Shown in pieces: positions 1 through 9,326 of a stretch of DNA of 64,000 nt. Where the stretch lies: positions 301,038 to 365,037 of the forward strand of contig NZ_QKVK01000004.1 of assembly GCF_003234965.1 (NCBI RefSeq), given 5' to 3'. The position numbers and the translations under genes were made by a program. This DNA is from Aestuariivirga litoralis (GTDB taxonomy: Bacteria > Pseudomonadota > Alphaproteobacteria > Rhizobiales > Aestuariivirgaceae). Every line of letters starts with the position of its first letter. Position 1 is the first letter of the stretch. Below the pieces are notes generated by a model. It made no database searches and had not been told where the DNA came from. It was given only the letters and a program-made list of their open reading frames with translations.

Positions 1-350
1 CCGTCATCGCACTCGTCGGCTATGGCCTGGCGCCGGGCTTCCTCGCCGTCATGATCCTGCTGGTCGTCCATGCGCCAGAAGGCTTCGTGCACCCGGCGCT
101 CACCGCCATCATGTCCCACCAGGCGCCGGAGGATGCCCAAGGCGAAATCCAGGGCGGCATCGCCAGCCTGCAGAGCATCGGCATGCTTCTCGGCACCGTC
201 CTCTTCGCCCAGGTCTTCGGCTGGTTCGCCGTGCCGGGCGCACCGCCCGCCGCGGCAGGCTACCCCTTCCTGCTCGCCGCTGTCATGCTGGCGGGAACGC
301 TGGTCTTCTTCCTCACGCTCCGCGAGGTGAAACCCGTCACTCCACCGTGA
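1..350 (+). CDS. TCR/Tet-family MFS drug exporter, C-terminal part (partial at window edge)
   Basis: The reading frame is open from base 3 to a TGA at 348-350, giving about 115 residues; the N-terminus lies outside the window. The hydrophobic runs and the stretch GEIQGGIASLQSIGMLLG match the last transmembrane region of TetA-type major facilitator exporters, which swap protons for drugs at the inner membrane. The substrate cannot be told from this part. The end overlaps the convergent end of glmS by 14 bases. Confidence 0.75.
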   Translation, partial: VIALVGYGLAPGFLAVMILLVVHAPEGFVHPALTAIMSHQAPEDAQGEIQGGIASLQSIGMLLGTVLFAQVFGWFAVPGAPPAAAGYPFLLAAVMLAGTLVFFLTLREVKPVTPP

Positions 351-2163
351 CGGACTTGGCGAGGTTCCTCGGCTGATCCACATCCGTGCCGATGAACACC
401 GCGGCGTGATAGGCGAGGAGCTGCACCGGCACCGCATAGAGGAGCGGGCTGACGAAGGGATGGGCCTTCGGAACACGGATCGACCGGAAGGCCTTGTGCT
501 CATTGTCCGTCATGCCGTGGTCGTCGGTCAGCAGCACGATCTTGCCACCGCGCGCTGCCACCTCCTCCATGTTGGAGATCGTCTTGTCGTAAAGCTCGTC
601 ATGTGGAGCAATCACGATGACCGGCACGTTCTCGTCGATGAGCGCAATGGGCCCATGCTTCAGTTCGCCCGCCGCATAGCCCTCGGCGTGGATGTAGGAA
701 ATTTCCTTGAGCTTGAGGGCACCCTCCAGCGCGATCGGGTAGTTCAGCCCCCGTCCGAGGAAGAGCACGTCCCGCGCATTGGCGATCTCGCGCGCCACGT
801 CGGCGATGTGCTTCTCCTCCTTCAGGATCTCCGTCATCTGCCGCGGCGCCATGATCAGCGCACTGACAAGCTCCCGCTCCTGCTCCAGCGTGAGCGTGCC
901 ACGCAGCTTGCCAGCGAGGATGGCAAGGCAGGCGAGCGCCGTGAGCTGGCAGGTGAAGGCCTTGGTGGAGGCCACACCGATCTCTGGCCCCGCATAGGTG
1001 CGGAACACCATTTCGCTCTCGCGCGCGATCGTCGATTCCGGCACGTTGACGATGGCCAGCGTATGCTGGCCCTGCTGCTTGCAGTAGCGCAGGGCGGCGA
1101 GGGTATCCGCCGTCTCGCCCGATTGCGACACGACAATCGCCAGTCCGTTCTTCGGCAAGGGCGCCTCCCGGTAACGGAACTCGGAGGCGATATCCACTTC
1201 GGTGGGCAGTCGGGCGATGCGTTCGAACCAGTACTTGGCCGTGAGGCCTGCGTAGGAGGCGGTGCCGCAGGCGGTGATGGTGATCCGGTCGAGTGCCGCA
1301 AAGTCGAAGGGCAGCTTCTCCGGCACACGCACCGTGCCCTCGGCGAAGTCGACATATTCGGCGAGCGTATGGCCGATGACCTCCGGCTGCTCCTCGATCT
1401 CCTTGGCCATGAAGTGGCGGTGGTTGCCCTTGTCCACCAGCATGGTCGAAGCCTGGCTGAAGCTCATCGGCCGCTTCACCGGCTTGCCATCGGCATCATG
1501 GATCTCGACCGAATGGTGCGTCAGCACCGCCCAGTCGCCATCCTCGAGATAGGTGATGCGGTTGGTGAAGGGCGAGAGCGCAATGGCATCGCTGCCGACG
1601 AACATCTCGCCATTGCCATGGCCGATGGCCAGCGGCGGACCGTTGCGGGCGGCGATCATCAGGTCGTTCTCGCCCTTGAACAGGATGGCCAGCGCGAAGG
1701 CGCCATGGAGCCTCGAGAGCACCGCCTTCACCGCCTCGCGCGGCGCCCTGCCCCGCTTCATCTCGCGTGACAGGAGCTGCGCCACCACTTCCGTGTCGGT
1801 CTGCGTGGTGAACACGGCGCCATCCGCGATCAGTTCATCCTTCAATGCCCTGAAATTCTCGATGATGCCATTGTGCACCACGACCACGTCTCCCACCGTG
1901 TGCGGGTGCGCATTGGTCTCGGTGACGCCACCATGGGTGGCCCAGCGTGTATGGCCGATGCCGGACGTTCCCTCCAGCGGCTCGCGCGCCAGGAGGCTGG
2001 CCAGGTTCTTCAGCTTGCCAACGGCGCGACGGCGCTCGATGCCGTGCGATGTCAGCGTTGCGACGCCGGCCGAGTCATAGCCGCGGTATTCGAGCCGCCG
2101 CAGCGCCTCGACGATGTTGTCCGCCACGGGTTCCTTGCCGAGAATGCCAACGATGCCGCACAT
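337..2163 (-). CDS. glmS: glutamine--fructose-6-phosphate aminotransferase (isomerizing)
   Basis: Makes glucosamine-6-phosphate from fructose-6-phosphate and glutamine, the entry step to UDP-GlcNAc for peptidoglycan and lipid A. The 608-residue protein begins MCGIVGILG, so Cys2 is the glutaminase nucleophile after removal of Met1. The N-terminal Ntn amidotransferase domain (about 1-220) is followed by two SIS sugar-isomerase domains (about 285-430 and 455-595), and the C-terminus NLAKSVTVE is the family end. It lies 12 bases downstream of glmU, so the two are probably co-transcribed. I see no glmS ribozyme in the short spacer. Confidence 0.97.
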   Translation of the reverse strand: MCGIVGILGKEPVADNIVEALRRLEYRGYDSAGVATLTSHGIERRRAVGKLKNLASLLAREPLEGTSGIGHTRWATHGGVTETNAHPHTVGDVVVVHNGIIENFRALKDELIADGAVFTTQTDTEVVAQLLSREMKRGRAPREAVKAVLSRLHGAFALAILFKGENDLMIAARNGPPLAIGHGNGEMFVGSDAIALSPFTNRITYLEDGDWAVLTHHSVEIHDADGKPVKRPMSFSQASTMLVDKGNHRHFMAKEIEEQPEVIGHTLAEYVDFAEGTVRVPEKLPFDFAALDRITITACGTASYAGLTAKYWFERIARLPTEVDIASEFRYREAPLPKNGLAIVVSQSGETADTLAALRYCKQQGQHTLAIVNVPESTIARESEMVFRTYAGPEIGVASTKAFTCQLTALACLAILAGKLRGTLTLEQERELVSALIMAPRQMTEILKEEKHIADVAREIANARDVLFLGRGLNYPIALEGALKLKEISYIHAEGYAAGELKHGPIALIDENVPVIVIAPHDELYDKTISNMEEVAARGGKIVLLTDDHGMTDNEHKAFRSIRVPKAHPFVSPLLYAVPVQLLAYHAAVFIGTDVDQPRNLAKSVTVE

Positions 2164-2175
2164 GTAATCAGGGTC

Positions 2176-3528
2176 CTACTTGTTCTTGCGCGCAGCCTTG
2201 CGGGCCGCCTTCATCTCACGATAGCGCCTGGCCCAGCCCTCCCGCAGGTCAAGCTCTGCGCGGGTCATGGCCAGGGCATCGGCCGGAACGTTGCGGGTGA
2301 TGACACTGCCCGCCGCGATCGATGCCCCGTTACCCACCGCAACCGGCGCCACGAGCGCCGTGTTGGAGCCAACAAAGACATTCTCCCCAATGTCGGTGAG
2401 GTGCTTTTCGTAGCCATCGTAATTGCAGGTGATGGTACCGGCACCGATGTTGGTCTTCGCGCCGACGCGGGCATCACCGATATAGCTCAGGTGATTGGCC
2501 TTGGCGCCCTTGCCGATCACGGCCTTCTTCACCTCGACGAAATTGCCGATATGGGCGTCCTCGCCGATCATCGCACCGGGCCGCAACCGGGCATAGGGGC
2601 CGATCCGCGCGCCGGCTTCGATGGTGGCGCCCTCGACATGGGAGAAGGCCAGGATTTCAACCCCGTCGCCGATCAGCACGCCGGGGCCGAAGACGACGTT
2701 GGGTTCGATCACGACGTCCTGCCCCACCGCCGTATCGGCAGAAAAGAACACCGTCTCCGGCGCCACCAGCGTTGCCCCGTTCAGCATGTGCCGCCGCCGG
2801 TATGACTGCTGCAGCGTCTTCTCGATTCCCGCAAGCTGGAGGCGGTCGTTGACGCCTGCAACCTCCGCCTCCGGGCAAAGGGCGAGCCGGCACGGAAAAC
2901 CGCAGGACGCCGCCAGATCAACGAGGTCGGTGAGGTAGTATTCCCCCTTGGCGTTGGCATTTCCAAGCTGGGGGACGAGCGACCACAGGAGCGCGGCGTC
3001 GATGGCGATGATGCCGGAGTTGCAGAGGCCGATGGCCCGCTCGGCCGGGCTCGCATCGAGTTCCTCCCGGATCTTCACCACGCTGCCGTCGGCGTCCTGA
3101 AGCAGTCGACCATAGCCATGAGGGTTGGAGGCCTCGAAGCCGAGCACCGCCATCCCGTGCCCGGCAAGACCCGTCAGTCCCCGCAGGGTGCCGGTCGAAA
3201 TCAGCGGCACATCGCCGTAGAGCACCAGAACGGTGCCGGTGAAATCCTGCAACTGCTCCCGCGCCATGGCAACGGCATGGCCGGTGCCGAGGCGCTCTGA
3301 CTGCACCGCCAGGCGTGCGCCCGGGATCACGGTGCGCGCCTCCTGCCAGACGGCCTCCATGTCGGGGCCGACGACGACCACGGCGTGCCGTGGGTCGAGG
3401 GCCCGTGCCGCATGCAGAACATGCGCCAGCAGGCTCCGGCCCGCGGCCCGGTGCAGCACCTTGGGCAAGGCCGACTTCATCCGCGTGCCCTTGCCCGCGG
3501 CCAGCACGATGATCGCGATATCTGTCAT
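2176..3528 (-). CDS. glmU: bifunctional GlcN-1-P acetyltransferase / GlcNAc-1-P uridylyltransferase
   Basis: Performs the last two steps to UDP-GlcNAc. The N-terminal nucleotidyltransferase domain carries LAAGKGTRMKSALPK near its start, and the C-terminal half is a left-handed beta-helix of hexapeptide repeats ending in a Lys-rich tail. The 450-residue length fits the family. I chose the ATG at 3528 (MTDIAIIVLAAGKG) because the frame upstream, back to 3573, adds 15 residues with no family similarity. It is the first gene of a glmU-glmS pair. Confidence 0.96.
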   Translation of the reverse strand: MTDIAIIVLAAGKGTRMKSALPKVLHRAAGRSLLAHVLHAARALDPRHAVVVVGPDMEAVWQEARTVIPGARLAVQSERLGTGHAVAMAREQLQDFTGTVLVLYGDVPLISTGTLRGLTGLAGHGMAVLGFEASNPHGYGRLLQDADGSVVKIREELDASPAERAIGLCNSGIIAIDAALLWSLVPQLGNANAKGEYYLTDLVDLAASCGFPCRLALCPEAEVAGVNDRLQLAGIEKTLQQSYRRRHMLNGATLVAPETVFFSADTAVGQDVVIEPNVVFGPGVLIGDGVEILAFSHVEGATIEAGARIGPYARLRPGAMIGEDAHIGNFVEVKKAVIGKGAKANHLSYIGDARVGAKTNIGAGTITCNYDGYEKHLTDIGENVFVGSNTALVAPVAVGNGASIAAGSVITRNVPADALAMTRAELDLREGWARRYREMKAARKAARKNK

Positions 3529-3615
3529 TGCAGTCCCGGTCGCAAAAGGAATCCCATGGCCCCCCGCTAGCATGTCTGCCCGGTTGAGGCGATAGCAAGG
3601 CGCCCTGCAATTGTA

Positions 3616-3644
3616 TTGACCCCACCCCCACCCCCCACTATGTT
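3616..3644 (+). promoter_or_regulatory. sigma-70 type promoter for tRNA-Lys
   Basis: TTGACC (3616-3621) and TATGTT (3639-3644) are separated by exactly 17 bases. Transcription would start about 3651, some 28 bases before the tRNA, a usual distance for a processed tRNA precursor. The assignment rests on sequence only. Confidence 0.55.
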
Positions 3645-3678
3645 CCGCGCGCGTTCGCCGGGCATTCCTTCCGGTCGT

Positions 3679-3753
3679 GGGCCCGTAGCTCAGCGGTAGA
3701 GCATCTGACTTTTAATCAGAGGGTCTCGGGTTCGATCCCCGACGGGCTCACCA
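3679..3753 (+). tRNA. tRNA-Lys (anticodon TTT)
   Basis: A 75-base cloverleaf with encoded CCA. The acceptor stem GGGCCCG pairs with CGGGCTC (one G-T pair), followed by discriminator A and CCA. The anticodon stem TCTGA/TCAGA encloses loop CTTTTAA with anticodon TTT at 3711-3713. The T arm has the usual GGTTCGATCC core. It is transcribed alone. Confidence 0.97.
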
Positions 3754-4158
3754 CATTTTCCGACGGCATTGACGATCGAATGGCGGCGCGCAGTTCCTGC
3801 GCTGGTTGTGGCGCACGGCCGAGGCTGGTCTCCGGGTCGTGGCGAATCCCTCGATCAGGGCGGCCAAGGGGGTGCTGGAATTGGCACGCATGGCGCGAAC
3901 ATCCAGGGTGCCAGCACGGCCCGCGTCCAGCCAATTCTGAAACGCGTTTTGATGAATGAGTATTTATACTTACGTGACACCTGCAATGGTGAAGTGTAAC
4001 TACGGAACTGTCGATTTCTTGATGGAAATCAAGATAAGCACCATCACATATGCACTATATGATGCAAGTGATTAGCAATCGTTTCCGAAGCCGTTGGCAG
4101 GTTTCGTGGGCGGTCTGCAAGACGCCGAGGGCATCGTTTGCCCAGGAAGGATAGCAAC
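3754..4158. other. intergenic region between tRNA-Lys and the secreted protease
   Basis: About 400 bases without a supportable gene. From about 3945 it becomes AT-rich compared with its surroundings, as expected for the protease promoter, but no well-spaced -35/-10 pair stands out. The short open frames here lack credible starts or homology. I looked for a copy of the tRNA 3' end that would mark an attachment site and found none. Confidence 0.4.
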
Positions 4159-6234
4159 GTGAACATCTCCGCAACGACAAAGCTGGTGATTTCGGCATCC
4201 CTCCTCCTTGCTGCGGGTGCGTTCCACGCCGGGGCTGAGAACATGCAGCCGCTGCCCAAGCTGCCGATCCAGGACAGGCTGCAACCCTTCCCAGGAATCG
4301 ACATCGGCGTGAAGCAGGCGAAAGGTCAGGATGCGGTCGATCGGCTGGGAATCCACTTGCCCGATGTCGCCGCCTGGTATGGCAAGACGCCGGACGAGTT
4401 TCGCAAGGAACTTCTGACCGACAAGCACATGCGCCTCGATCAAAACGGCCGGCTCTATGCCGTATGGGAGATGAATGCTCCCTTGCCGGCAGAGCAGCAG
4501 CCCTCGGCGCAGCAACCCTCCTCGATACAGGACGGTGGCCTCGTCAGCCTGGACCAGACCTTCTATCTTCACAGCCACCCGGGCGCGAACCGCACGATCT
4601 ATCTCAATTTCACCGGCGACACGATCACCGGAACGGCATGGAACGCCAGCCAGGGCAAGTCGACGATCGTCGCCACGCCCTTCGACCTCGACGGCAACCC
4701 CGGGTCGTTTTCCACCGAGGAACTGCAGCGCATCCAGTATATCTGGCAGCGTGTCGCCGAGGATTATGCGCCCTTTGACGTCGACGTGACCACGCAGCGC
4801 CCGTCAGACGACGTTCTGACCCGGTCGGACGTCAACGACAAGGTGTTCGGAACCACCGTCGTGATCACCAAGAAGGACGGTGTCTACAACTGCACCTGCG
4901 GTGGCATCGCCTATATCGGGGTCTTCGACGCATTCGCCGGCAGCAAGCCTCCGAACTATTACAAGCCAGCCTTCGTGTTCTACGACATGCTGGGAAGCGG
5001 CAATGAAAAGGCCGTTGCGGAGGCGATTTCGCACGAGGCAGGCCACAACATGGGCCTGCATCATGACGGCCAGGGCAGCAACGCCTATTATGCCGGGCAG
5101 GGAAATGATGCCACGACGGGATGGGCCCCCATCATGGGCGTGGGCTATTACCGGCCGCTGGTGCAGTTCAGCAAGGGCGAGTATTCCGGCGCCAGCAACA
5201 AGGAAGATGACTTCGTCATTGCCCAGAACTTCGGCCTGCCGCTCCGGCTCGATGACTATGGCAGCAATACGGGAACCGCGACCCCCTTCGTCCAGCGCCT
5301 TTCCGGCAACACCGTCAGCGGCAGCATGGACGGCGTGATCGAGACCACCAGCGACAGGGACGTGTTTGCGATTACCGCAGGCGTCGGACCGCTCCAGGCC
5401 AATGTCATGCCGGCGAACCGGTCTCCCGACGTCGATCTCGTCCTGACCCTCCTGGACTCTGCCGGCCGGGTCCTGGCGACACAAAACCCCATCAACGAGT
5501 TGAAGTCGGCCCTGGCCTACAACATCACGACGCAAGGCACCTACTTTCTGGAGGTCAGGGGCACCGGTCAGGGAGACCCTGCCGTCACAGGCTATTCGTC
5601 CTATGGCAGCGTTGGCAACTTCCGTCTGACCGCCAGCTATGCCCCGCCGGTGGGGACGCCGCCACGCCCCGTCATCGTTGCGTCGCGCAACACGGGACCC
5701 GCTCCCCTTGCCGTGACCCTCGATGGCAGGAATTCGACCGATGATGGCCGGGTGGCCTTCTGGTACTGGGACTTTGGCGACGGCAACAGCGATGTGAGCG
5801 GCTCCATGGCGCTCGTGAACCACGTCTATCAGGTTGCCGGAACCTATCTGGCCCGGCTGACGGTGGTGGACAATTCCGGGCTGAGCGCCAGCACCTCCCA
5901 GGTCATCAACGTCAGTGTTCCGGCACCGCTGTCGAACGTGCAGAGCATCGAGATGTCGCTGAAGACCAACAGCAAGGGCTATGCCTGGGCCGTGGCATCG
6001 GTGACGGTCGTCGATCACATGGGAAAGCCGCTTTCGGGCGCCAAAGTGACCGGAAGCTGGAATGGCATCGTCAGCAAGAACGTCACCGCCACGACGAACA
6101 AATATGGCAAGGTGACGCTGACCGCCCCCAAGACCAAGGCATCGGGCTGCTTCGCCCTGACCATCACAGGGATCATAAAGACCGGTTATCCGTTCAACGG
6201 CGCCTCGAACCGTACCGGCCAGATCTGCCGCTGA
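4159..6234 (+). CDS. secreted metzincin-type zinc metallopeptidase with PKD domain
   Basis: Predicted extracellular protease of 691 residues. The GTG start at 4159 is preceded by AGGAAGGA at 7 bases spacing and yields a Sec signal peptide (NISATTKLVISASLLLAAGA...). The zinc site HEAGHNMGLHHD is at 292-303 and a Met-turn (APIMG, Met326) follows, the two marks of metzincins. A beta-rich domain resembling PPC domains spans about 370-495, a PKD domain about 503-590 (WDFGDGNS), and an Ig-like tail ends the protein. A full-length paralogue lies at 46817-48799. The substrate is unknown. Confidence 0.82.
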   Translation: MNISATTKLVISASLLLAAGAFHAGAENMQPLPKLPIQDRLQPFPGIDIGVKQAKGQDAVDRLGIHLPDVAAWYGKTPDEFRKELLTDKHMRLDQNGRLYAVWEMNAPLPAEQQPSAQQPSSIQDGGLVSLDQTFYLHSHPGANRTIYLNFTGDTITGTAWNASQGKSTIVATPFDLDGNPGSFSTEELQRIQYIWQRVAEDYAPFDVDVTTQRPSDDVLTRSDVNDKVFGTTVVITKKDGVYNCTCGGIAYIGVFDAFAGSKPPNYYKPAFVFYDMLGSGNEKAVAEAISHEAGHNMGLHHDGQGSNAYYAGQGNDATTGWAPIMGVGYYRPLVQFSKGEYSGASNKEDDFVIAQNFGLPLRLDDYGSNTGTATPFVQRLSGNTVSGSMDGVIETTSDRDVFAITAGVGPLQANVMPANRSPDVDLVLTLLDSAGRVLATQNPINELKSALAYNITTQGTYFLEVRGTGQGDPAVTGYSSYGSVGNFRLTASYAPPVGTPPRPVIVASRNTGPAPLAVTLDGRNSTDDGRVAFWYWDFGDGNSDVSGSMALVNHVYQVAGTYLARLTVVDNSGLSASTSQVINVSVPAPLSNVQSIEMSLKTNSKGYAWAVASVTVVDHMGKPLSGAKVTGSWNGIVSKNVTATTNKYGKVTLTAPKTKASGCFALTITGIIKTGYPFNGASNRTGQICR

Positions 6235-6359
6235 CGGACACGGCCCCCTTGGCGGCGGCGCTGGCGGCGCAAGCTGGCCGAAGATGACGCTTTTGGGCGG
6301 CCTTTCGCGCCGCGAAGTCGACTAGCGTGGCGCCTTATCCAAACAGGATCGGGGCTGAC

Positions 6360-9326
6360 ATGTCTGCAATCGACAATCTGAAGGCGGCGCGCGAGGACTC
6401 TCTCAGGGCCTCGGCGGGCGGTCCTCCGCCGCGCACCCAGAACCCCTTCTTCGGTGTGGGCCCGATCACCGACATGGCGCGGGACGAGGCCGACAGCCGC
6501 ATGCTGCGTTTTGCCTTCGAGCACTGGCTGGAGCAGAACTACAGGAAGCTGGACGACACCGGCCGCGACATCGGCCCCTTCACCGCCGCGGAAATCGGCC
6601 GCTCGATGCACCGCGGCTATCCGGCCGACAAGTTCCTGCTGGACATGATGCGGGAGATCCACCGCTACTTCGAGTTCCCGAAGTCCAACCGGCTGGCGGT
6701 GGGCCTCGGCGGCGGCCATTCGGGCTTCACCGTCTGCGCACTGCACTTCCTGACCGTCAACGACCCTGCCCAGCATGTCTACGTCGATACGCCGGCACCG
6801 GAATCGGATCTTGCCAAGGCCTCGGGCTTCTTCCGACAGAGCTGGGGGGCGCAGATCGTCGAGATGATGCGCTTTGCCCGCAATGGCGACGAGGCGCGCA
6901 TCCATTTCGCCAAATCCGAGGGAGCGATCCCGTCCTCCGACATGCTGGAACGCATGGGCATCAAAGTATTTTTCGGCGTCGGGCACGAGACGACGGGGGC
7001 CACCACCTATTCCCGCTCCGACATCGAGAACCTTCTCGACTGGATCGACCGCAATCCGGCCGAGCACCATGCGGTGCTGGATGCGACCTCGATGCTGGGC
7101 GCCATGCCCTGGGGCGAGGAACTGGTGGCGGAGGTAATGGCGAAGTGCTGCCTGTTCATGCCGTTCCAGAAGGCGATTGGCGGCATCTCCGGATATTTCC
7201 TCGTGTCCTTCACGCCAACCGCTCTGGCACTGGTGGAGGAGAACCAGAAGGCGCCTTCCTGGGCCATTCCGCGCCAGTTGAAGCTCGCCGCACCGGTCGA
7301 TCCCAAGATGCCGCTGTCGGGCGAGCGAACGGTGAAGCTGGGACCCTTCTATGACCCGCAGGAGAACAAGATGGTGGGTGGTGTGATCAACACCTTCTCC
7401 ACCCTCGCCTTTGCCGAAACCACCTTTGGCCTGCTGCGCGTCGAGAAGATGATCGGCCCGGTCAGAGAGATGAACCGCCGCTCCGAATTGAACCGGGCCG
7501 CCCTGAACGAGTGGATGAGCAACTCGGACCTGTTCCAGCTGGGCGTCACCAGTGCCGAGCACCGCGGAGCCGCGGTCACCCTCGTGAAAGTTGCCGACAG
7601 GCAGGTCACCGACCCTGCGCTTCATGCCCGCATCATCGCACGCTCGAAGCAGCTGCTGGCCTATGACGGAATCACCCACCCCAATGGTGTTCACGAGGAG
7701 GGCCTCGACACCGCCCGCTATGTCAACGCCTTCCCCGGCACGCCGGGCGACTATCGCGCCTGGATTGGCGGCATCCGGCCGGTGGAAGACATCCACGCCC
7801 TGCTCGACAACATCAAGTACGCCTATCACCGGGCGCGGATCGTGGTGATGGAGGAGGAACTGGCGAAACATGGCGTCACCTTCCCTGCTCCCGCACAGCA
7901 GGCAGGCCGCAGCCGCAAGGACGACCCCAAGCGCGCCTACAAGGTGCTGATCTGCGATCATGTCGGCCTCAAGTTCGGCATGGACGGCAAGCCCGACCAC
8001 TCGGCGGTCAGGGCGCACGCCATCGCACAGGGCTGCAGCTTCCATGACGCCCCGTATACGGATGGCATGACGCTCGAGCCGGGCATCCACTTCTTCTACC
8101 AGCCGCAGCTGTCGAAGCCCGATGAAATCAGGCCGCTGACCGACAAGGGGCAGTATGACGCGGTGATCGCGGCGGCAACCTTCCTGCCCAAGGAGGCCCA
8201 GTTCCCCGCCGGTGGCGTGCGGATCGGCGCCGGCACGGGCAACATGGGCTCCGCATCATGGGGAGGCGGCAACGGCGAAGGAGGCATCGCCCCGCTGATG
8301 AACACGCCGTCCTTCAACAGCCGGGCGACCGCGCAGATGGGCTTCAAGGCCCTGCTGAAGGTGTTGCCGGATCTTCCCGTGGACGAGATGCACCGCCTCA
8401 CCGCCGCGGGCACCTTCGACACCGGGCGCGATCTCGCGAAGTTCCCGACCGAGAAGATCGAAGGAAAGCGCATCGGCATCATCGGCTATGGCAACATAGG
8501 ACGAGAGATGGCGAAGCTGGCGCAGGCCTTCGGCATGGTGGTGGCAGTCCACGCAAGGCCCCGCCACAAGGACTGGATCGAGTCGGAGGGCTTCATCTAC
8601 GCTGCGACACCGGAAGACGCGGCACAGGGGGCGGATGTGATTTCCGTGCACACTGGCCTCGGCCCGCTGAACTCCGCCACCGGCAAGTTCGCCAACGCCA
8701 ATGTGGTGAGCGCCAGCGTTCTGGCCCAACTGAACGACGGCGCGATCGTGATCAACTACGACCGCGGTGAATGCGTCGACGCCGCGGCACTGGATGCCGC
8801 CTTGGCATCCGGCAAGGTGCGCTACGCGGCCATTGATGCCGATCTCTTCGTCAACGCCGAGACGGGAGCCGCCACCGGGCCGATGGTCCCCTACCTGCCC
8901 CTGGCGCAGAAATATCCCGGCCGGCTGGAACTGCTGCCGCACGCGGCGGCCGACACCGAGCACGTCTCGCGCGTCGAGGGGGCCAAGCAGGCGGTGGATC
9001 AGATCATCAGCGCCATCCGCTTCAAGGAGGTCGTGAACCTCAAGGGCGACCTGCCGGAGGGCTATGCGCTGGGCGGGTCCAGAACGGTGGCCGGGGTCGG
9101 CAAGTGCAGCGGCCAGTCGATTTCCCAGGCCGTCGCTTCTGGCGATGTCACGGCAGCGCGCGGCGAGGCCGAGACGATGGCGGCGATCTGGGCTGCGCTG
9201 GCCGCCGCCCCGACAGAGGCGGCGCGCCAGACCCTGATCGCGCGCCACGGCGCGGCACTGGTGAAGAGCTTCAACAGCTATGCCACGCTGATGCGGAAGC
9301 TGGGCCTCGAAGGGCCCTATGCCTGA
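6360..9326 (+). CDS. fusion of SerC-like PLP aminotransferase and SerA-like 2-hydroxyacid dehydrogenase
   Basis: A 988-residue protein from ATG 6360 (an upstream GTG at 6327 is in frame but less likely). Residues 1 to about 510 resemble class-V fold phosphoserine aminotransferases: LDATSMLG holds the PLP-ring Asp and PFQKAIGG the Schiff-base Lys271. Residues from about 520 resemble D-2-hydroxyacid dehydrogenases: GYGNIG (709-714) for NAD binding, Arg802 in YDRGE, an acidic loop, and His861 in LLPHAAAD. Both catalytic sets look intact. In serine synthesis these reactions are consecutive (3-phosphoglycerate to 3-phosphohydroxypyruvate to phosphoserine), but another hydroxyacid/amino acid pair is possible. 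It ends overlapping the convergent amidohydrolase by 10 bases. Confidence 0.78.
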   Translation: MSAIDNLKAAREDSLRASAGGPPPRTQNPFFGVGPITDMARDEADSRMLRFAFEHWLEQNYRKLDDTGRDIGPFTAAEIGRSMHRGYPADKFLLDMMREIHRYFEFPKSNRLAVGLGGGHSGFTVCALHFLTVNDPAQHVYVDTPAPESDLAKASGFFRQSWGAQIVEMMRFARNGDEARIHFAKSEGAIPSSDMLERMGIKVFFGVGHETTGATTYSRSDIENLLDWIDRNPAEHHAVLDATSMLGAMPWGEELVAEVMAKCCLFMPFQKAIGGISGYFLVSFTPTALALVEENQKAPSWAIPRQLKLAAPVDPKMPLSGERTVKLGPFYDPQENKMVGGVINTFSTLAFAETTFGLLRVEKMIGPVREMNRRSELNRAALNEWMSNSDLFQLGVTSAEHRGAAVTLVKVADRQVTDPALHARIIARSKQLLAYDGITHPNGVHEEGLDTARYVNAFPGTPGDYRAWIGGIRPVEDIHALLDNIKYAYHRARIVVMEEELAKHGVTFPAPAQQAGRSRKDDPKRAYKVLICDHVGLKFGMDGKPDHSAVRAHAIAQGCSFHDAPYTDGMTLEPGIHFFYQPQLSKPDEIRPLTDKGQYDAVIAAATFLPKEAQFPAGGVRIGAGTGNMGSASWGGGNGEGGIAPLMNTPSFNSRATAQMGFKALLKVLPDLPVDEMHRLTAAGTFDTGRDLAKFPTEKIEGKRIGIIGYGNIGREMAKLAQAFGMVVAVHARPRHKDWIESEGFIYAATPEDAAQGADVISVHTGLGPLNSATGKFANANVVSASVLAQLNDGAIVINYDRGECVDAAALDAALASGKVRYAAIDADLFVNAETGAATGPMVPYLPLAQKYPGRLELLPHAAADTEHVSRVEGAKQAVDQIISAIRFKEVVNLKGDLPEGYALGGSRTVAGVGKCSGQSISQAVASGDVTAARGEAETMAAIWAALAAAPTEAARQTLIARHGAALVKSFNSYATLMRKLGLEGPYA

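Noticed and set aside
2164..2175. glmS ribozyme or riboswitch upstream of glmS
   Set aside because: Only 12 bases separate glmU and glmS, far too short for the ribozyme, which is a Gram-positive feature.
3716..3934. Minus-strand frame ending SGIEPETL
   Set aside because: The ending comes from reading through the tRNA-Lys gene, a well-known annotation artefact; the rest has no family similarity or ribosome site.
3754..4158. Possible integration site or element remnant beside the tRNA
   Set aside because: No repeat of the tRNA 3' end, no integrase frame and no second boundary could be found. The short plus-strand frame with FLRWLWRTAEAG has no start codon.
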